The notes under the pieces are model-generated. The model was not told the DNA's origin and ran no database searches. It saw nothing but the letters and a program-made list of their open reading frames with translations. The position numbers and the translations under genes are program-made. A stretch of 59,059 bases of DNA, from assembly GCA_029907205.1 (NCBI GenBank), contig JARYMI010000002.1, positions 1-59,059 of the forward strand. The letters run 5' to 3'. Position 1 is the first letter of the stretch. Each line of letters begins with the position of its first letter. The DNA is from Clostridiales bacterium. Lineage in GTDB: Bacteria > Acidobacteriota > Aminicenantia > Aminicenantales > UBA8522. Below, one piece after another: positions 55,333-59,059 of this stretch.

Positions 55333-55625
55333 CAGCGACTCCGGGCGACCGGAGGAAAGTGCCACAGAAAAGACACCGCCGAAGGATGAGGGCCAAACCT
55401 CATCCTGGCAAGGGTGAAAAGGCGAGGCAAGAGCTCACCGCCCCGGCGGCGACGACGGGGGCAGGGTAAACCCCATCCGGAGCAAGACCAAACGAGCCCC
55501 ATTTTGGGATGGCCCGTCCCACGGGGTGGGTAGGTCGCTTGACCTCTTGAGCAATCAGGAGGGGAGACAAATAACCGCCCCTGCTTCAAAGCGGGAACAG
55601 AATTCGGCTTACGTCCCACTCCTCC
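55246..55625 (+). ncRNA. rnpB: RNase P RNA (bacterial class A)
   Basis: Universal blocks appear in order: GAGGAAAGTCCGAACTCC-ACAGGGCAG near 55294, GGAAAGTGCCACAGAAAAGA near 55354, AAGGGTGAAAAGGCGAGGCA near 55410, GAGCAAGACCAAACG near 55479, and the 3' end GGCTTACGTCCCAC. Helix P1 is GGAGTGGG (55246-55253) with CCCACTCC (55615-55622), which sets the ends to within a few bases. The RNA is the catalytic part of RNase P, which matures tRNA 5' ends. Its first 87 bases overlap the end of the regulator gene. Confidence 0.95.
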
Positions 55626-55646
55626 TTTGATAGACCTCTAATGGGA

Positions 55647-57080
55647 TTACAGGAAGGAGACGGCCATTCGGATGATGGTCAAAATATTGCCAGGGAAAAT
55701 GCCGAGCTGGAGCACGCCGTAGAGGCATAGAAAAAGCACCAAGAAAAGAGCGGGATTCTCCTGGTCGATCGTAACTTCCCTGTCTGGCGACGGCTCTCTC
55801 ATGTACATGGCGACGACGATCCTGAGATAATAAAAGACCGAGATCAGACTGGCCAACACTCCAATGACCACAAGCGGCACCAGGCCTACCCTCACCGCCG
55901 CGCTGAAGACGTAGAACTTGGCGAGAAACCCTGCTGTCGGCGGGAACCCAGCCAGTGAAATGAGGAAAACGGCAAAGGTTCCCCCTATCCATGGGTACTT
56001 GAACCCAATCCCTGCAAAATCCTCAAGCTCATTATATTCCTTGCCCTTCTTGCTCATCCCGATGAGCGCTGCAAAAGCACCGACGTTCATGAAAAGATAC
56101 GCCGTCAGGTAAAAGACCAGGCTGGATTGATCGCCTGCCAGCACGGCCACCAGCATATACCCTGCGTGAGCGATCGACGAATAGGCCAGAATCCTCTTGA
56201 CGTTTGTCTGCCTCAAGGCGATGAGGTTTCCGACAACCATGGTCAAGACGCTGAGGACCCACAGAGCCCAGAAAACGAACTCCGTCTCGGCCGAGGCGCC
56301 CCAGAAATCCAAAAAAATCCTCAGCAGGACAGCAAACCCGGCGGACTTTGGAGCCACCGAGAAAAAGGCTGTCATCGGCGTCGGGGCGCCTTCATAGACG
56401 TCGGGTGTCCACATGTGGAAAGGCACTAAGGCAATTTTAAAGGCGAACCCTACGATGACAAGCCCCAGACCGATGAGCCCCATCGTCTTGCTCGCGGTTC
56501 CAGCTTGAAAATATTCGATAATTCCCGAAATGACCATCGAATGCGCCGCGCCGTAAAGGAGCGCCAGCCCTAACACCAGAAAGGCGCTGGCGAAGCTTCC
56601 CAGCAAAAAATATTTTAGCGCCGCTTCTGCTGACTTCTCGTCCTTCCTCTTCAGCCCGGCCAGCGCATAGCAGCTCACCGAAAGGACTTCCAACCCGAGA
56701 AAAATGACCAGCAGGTCGGGGGATGAAACCATGATCATCATCCCTGAAAGGGCAAGCAGGAGCAACGAATAGAGCTCGCCGTGGTTGGCTTCCTGGTCGG
56801 AGATGTACTTCAAACTGAGCAGGATGATAAAGGCTCCGGCCAGGCTGAACAGCAGGAAAAAGAAAAGGGCCAAATTGTCGAGAATAAGAGTCCCATTGAA
56901 AAAAGAATACAGTTTGTTCCAGGACCGAACACACAGCGCTGCCCCTCCCGCTAAAAAAGCGAGGGAAACATACCCTAAATAGCTCTTGTTTTCTTTATTG
57001 AAAAGAACTTCAAGAAGAAGGACCAATAAGGCTCCCAACACAACACACAGAAGCGGCGATAGGGCGGCCAGGTTATTCAT
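55647..57080 (-). CDS. nuoN: NADH-quinone oxidoreductase subunit N
   Basis: The protein has 477 residues and about 14 membrane helices. Family blocks include LALSGMMIMVSSPDLLVIFL then GLEVLSVSCYALAGLKRKDE, ALKYFLLGSFASAFLVLGLA, PFHMWTPDVYEGAPTPMTAF and NVKRILAYSSIAHAGYMLVA. Key Lys and Glu residues of the proton channel are in these motifs. It overlaps nuoM by 8 bases and ends the nuoL-nuoM-nuoN series, convergent with rnpB. Confidence 0.96.
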   Translation of the reverse strand: MNNLAALSPLLCVVLGALLVLLLEVLFNKENKSYLGYVSLAFLAGGAALCVRSWNKLYSFFNGTLILDNLALFFFLLFSLAGAFIILLSLKYISDQEANHGELYSLLLLALSGMMIMVSSPDLLVIFLGLEVLSVSCYALAGLKRKDEKSAEAALKYFLLGSFASAFLVLGLALLYGAAHSMVISGIIEYFQAGTASKTMGLIGLGLVIVGFAFKIALVPFHMWTPDVYEGAPTPMTAFFSVAPKSAGFAVLLRIFLDFWGASAETEFVFWALWVLSVLTMVVGNLIALRQTNVKRILAYSSIAHAGYMLVAVLAGDQSSLVFYLTAYLFMNVGAFAALIGMSKKGKEYNELEDFAGIGFKYPWIGGTFAVFLISLAGFPPTAGFLAKFYVFSAAVRVGLVPLVVIGVLASLISVFYYLRIVVAMYMREPSPDREVTIDQENPALFLVLFLCLYGVLQLGIFPGNILTIIRMAVSFL

Positions 57081-58761
57081 CGGGGTTTTCTCCCCTTTCT
57101 TTATCCTCTGCTTCGAGTTTTTCCTCTTTTTTTGCCCAGTTGCCGGTGATCATATCTACTTCTATAACGGCATTCTTGATGGCCGTTCCCTCTGCCATGC
57201 TCTCTTGTGTCCAAGCCTCGACCGGTTTCGCTACAGCCAGTTTTTCTCGCGCCGGCCCCGCTTCCTGGACAAAGACCCTCTGCCGGTTCTTGACCCGATT
57301 GAGGAGATGGACGACGGAGCTGTCCATCTTTCTCAGGAACGTCTCAGGATAGATCCCCATCCAGAACATCATGATCACGATTGGTGCCAAATACGCGATC
57401 TCCCGGAGGTTCATGTCCTTGAACGTCCAGATTTTTTCGTTTGTGATCGGGCCATGCATCACTCGCTGGTACATCCAGAGAAGATAGGCTGCGGCCAGGA
57501 TGACCGTGGTCACACCCAGGATCGCCATGAGCGTGCTCACTCTGAACACGCCGAAAAGGCAGAGGACTTCGCCGACAAACCCGTTGAGCCCCGGCAGACC
57601 GACTGACGATAGCATGCAGACTAAGAAAAACGCAGCAAAAACCGGCATCTGATGGCTTACGCCGCCGAAATCTTTGATCAACCTGGTGTGGGCTCGCTCA
57701 TAGAGAATGCCGACGATCAAGAACAGCGCGCCCGTGCTAAGCCCGTGGTTGAGCATCTGGTAGATGGCGCCCTCAACGCCCTCGACATTGAGGGCAAATA
57801 CGGCCAGCATGATGAGCCCCATGTGACTGACGCTGGAGTAGGCCACGAGCGACTTGACATCCTTCTGGATAAGCGCCATCAGTCCGCCGTAAATAATGCC
57901 GACAAGGCTTAGCACAGCGAGGAGCGGTAGGAATCTCTCTGTAGCGTCCGGAAAAAGAGGCAAAGCAAACCGAAGGAACCCGTATGTCCCCATCTTCAGC
58001 AGCACGGCAGCCAGGATGACTGAACCGGCTGTCGGCGCCTCGACGTGGGCGTCCGGAAGCCAGGTATGGAAGGGGAACATCGGGACCTTGATGGCGAAGG
58101 CCAGGGCAAAGGCCAGAAAGAGCCATGCCTGAACCCCGGGATTAAGGATAAGCTGGTAATGGTCGAATATGTTGAACGAATATATGCCCGTTGCTCTATA
58201 ATAATAGGCATAAAGAACGAAGATGGCGACAAGCATGAGCAGGCTGCCGAACATGGTCATGAGCACGAACTTCAGGGTGGCGTAGATCCGGCGCGGCCCG
58301 CCCCAGACGCCGATTAGAAAATACATCGGGATAAGCATCGCTTCCCAGAAAACATAAAACAAGAATAGATTGAGCGAGACGAACACGCCGATAATCCCTG
58401 TTTCCAGAAGGAGCATAAAAATGAGATATTCCTTGATACGCTTCTCGATGTATGTCCACGAAGAAAGCAAGACGATGGGCAGGAGGAATGTCGTCAGCAG
58501 GACGAGGTAGAGGCTGATCCCGTCAATCCCTAAGTGATAGTTTATCCCGTAACCGAGCCAGGCTGATTTTTCCTCGAACTGGGGAAGGGGAGTGGTGGCG
58601 TCGAAATTGAAATAGAGCGTGAGAGAAACGGCGAACGTCGCTAGCGCAAAAGCAAGGGCCGCATACCGGAGAAGGTTTTTCTTCTCAGCCGGCAGGAAAA
58701 TGAGCAGAATCGCGCCGGCCAGCGGAAGGAACGTGACCACGCTCAGAACCGGAAAGTTCAT
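57073..58761 (-). CDS. nuoM: NADH-quinone oxidoreductase subunit M
   Basis: The protein has 562 residues. YHLGIDGISLYLVLLTTFLL, FWEAMLIPMYFLIGVWGG, PFHTWLPDAHVEAPTAGSVI and KDVKSLVAYSSVSHMGLIML are the antiporter-like core with channel Glu and Lys residues. After the last membrane helix and LRKMDSSVVHLLNRV there is a tail of about 70 polar residues (about 490-562) ending EEKLEAEDKERGENPDE, longer than in usual NuoM. Confidence 0.96.
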   Translation of the reverse strand: MNFPVLSVVTFLPLAGAILLIFLPAEKKNLLRYAALAFALATFAVSLTLYFNFDATTPLPQFEEKSAWLGYGINYHLGIDGISLYLVLLTTFLLPIVLLSSWTYIEKRIKEYLIFMLLLETGIIGVFVSLNLFLFYVFWEAMLIPMYFLIGVWGGPRRIYATLKFVLMTMFGSLLMLVAIFVLYAYYYRATGIYSFNIFDHYQLILNPGVQAWLFLAFALAFAIKVPMFPFHTWLPDAHVEAPTAGSVILAAVLLKMGTYGFLRFALPLFPDATERFLPLLAVLSLVGIIYGGLMALIQKDVKSLVAYSSVSHMGLIMLAVFALNVEGVEGAIYQMLNHGLSTGALFLIVGILYERAHTRLIKDFGGVSHQMPVFAAFFLVCMLSSVGLPGLNGFVGEVLCLFGVFRVSTLMAILGVTTVILAAAYLLWMYQRVMHGPITNEKIWTFKDMNLREIAYLAPIVIMMFWMGIYPETFLRKMDSSVVHLLNRVKNRQRVFVQEAGPAREKLAVAKPVEAWTQESMAEGTAIKNAVIEVDMITGNWAKKEEKLEAEDKERGENPDE

Positions 58762-58787
58762 CTTCTCCTACTCCAGCATGACCAATC

Positions 58788-59059
58788 CTAAAACAGGAGA
58801 TAGCCCAGGAATATGACAACACCCAGTAGCATTGCCAGGGCATAATCCTTGACCAACCCGCTCTGGAACAGGCTCAACACCCGGCCCGCTAACCCCGTCG
58901 CTTCAGCCGTTCCGTCGATAGTGCCATCGATGACCTTGAGGTCAAAATGAGTGTAGACGGCCTCCGACCCTTTGACCGTCGGGTTGACAAAAATGGCGTC
59001 GTACGCCTCATCAACATAGTATTTATTATAAAGAAGCTTGTAGACACCCGGGAATCGTC
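58788..59059 (-). CDS. nuoL: NADH-quinone oxidoreductase subunit L, C-terminal end (partial)
   Basis: The minus strand from base 59059 reads RFPGVYKLLYNKYYVDEAYD, then AIFVNPTVKGSEAVYTHFDL, KVIDGTIDGTAEATGLAGRV and a final helix, stopping at TAG (58790-58788). YNKYYVDEAYD and VIDGTIDG are typical of the NuoL end. The rest lies beyond the window. It is 26 bases upstream of nuoM. Confidence 0.93.
   Translation of the reverse strand, partial: RFPGVYKLLYNKYYVDEAYDAIFVNPTVKGSEAVYTHFDLKVIDGTIDGTAEATGLAGRVLSLFQSGLVKDYALAMLLGVVIFLGYLLF

Overview
The window is a chromosomal segment of a Gram-negative-type bacterium. The evidence is an RND efflux operon with a periplasmic adaptor, lipoprotein signals, HflK/HflC and a Nuo complex. 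The gene mix is a Hanks-type Ser/Thr kinase fused to TPRs, paired M16 peptidases, an archaeal/Thermotoga-style pyruvate:ferredoxin oxidoreductase and a sigma-54 activator. That mix would fit Candidatus Aminicenantes or a related Acidobacteriota lineage. This placement is an inference from gene content; no 16S gene or search supports it.

Layout. 1-413 is the N-terminal part of an IS1380-like transposase on the minus strand. 728-3721 (minus) holds an M16 peptidase pair, one active and one inactive. 3940-9190 (plus) holds a kinase/TPR protein, two unrecognised proteins (one with a possible degenerate nuclease fold), an AlkD-like remnant and a zinc-ribbon thioredoxin. 9229-12730 (minus) holds tRNA-Leu and the gapA-pgk-tpiA-secG operon. 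12916-18118 holds nnrD/E, tsaE, thiE, a purine permease and the divergent apt. 18147-27596 (plus) holds a GH3 lipoprotein and an RND operon with one adaptor and two pumps. 27721-29799 (plus) holds two PLP fold-type II enzymes.

From about 29839 to 35091 lies a block bracketed by two diverged 66-bp copies of the tdcB/hflC 3' junction. It carries an isocitrate dehydrogenase whose C-terminal clasp domain is a separate gene, a Ca2+-type P-ATPase and purE. It looks like an insertion. After it come hflKC and thrC (minus), then tadA, two tRNA-Ser genes, hom, rocD and a DUF6600-like lipoprotein behind a good sigma-54 promoter (plus). Next come an EamA transporter (minus), dnaX-ybaB-recR and porCDAB (plus), an SH3-type protein (plus) and a second active/inactive M16 pair (minus). 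An NtrC-family regulator follows, whose reading frame runs into the RNase P RNA gene. The window ends with nuoL(partial)-nuoM-nuoN (minus).

Together the genes cover lower glycolysis, pyruvate oxidation to acetyl-CoA with ferredoxin, a TCA step, respiratory proton pumping and Asp-family amino-acid synthesis (hom, thrC). They also cover tRNA modification (tsaE, tadA), purine salvage (apt with permease) and recombination/replication (dnaX, recR). Several intergenic gaps hold large nested GC-rich palindromes. I found no CRISPR array, prophage or complete defence system. The most unusual items are the ntrC/rnpB overlap, the split isocitrate dehydrogenase, the duplicated junction around 30-35 kb, and the 444-residue unknown protein at 7213-8547.
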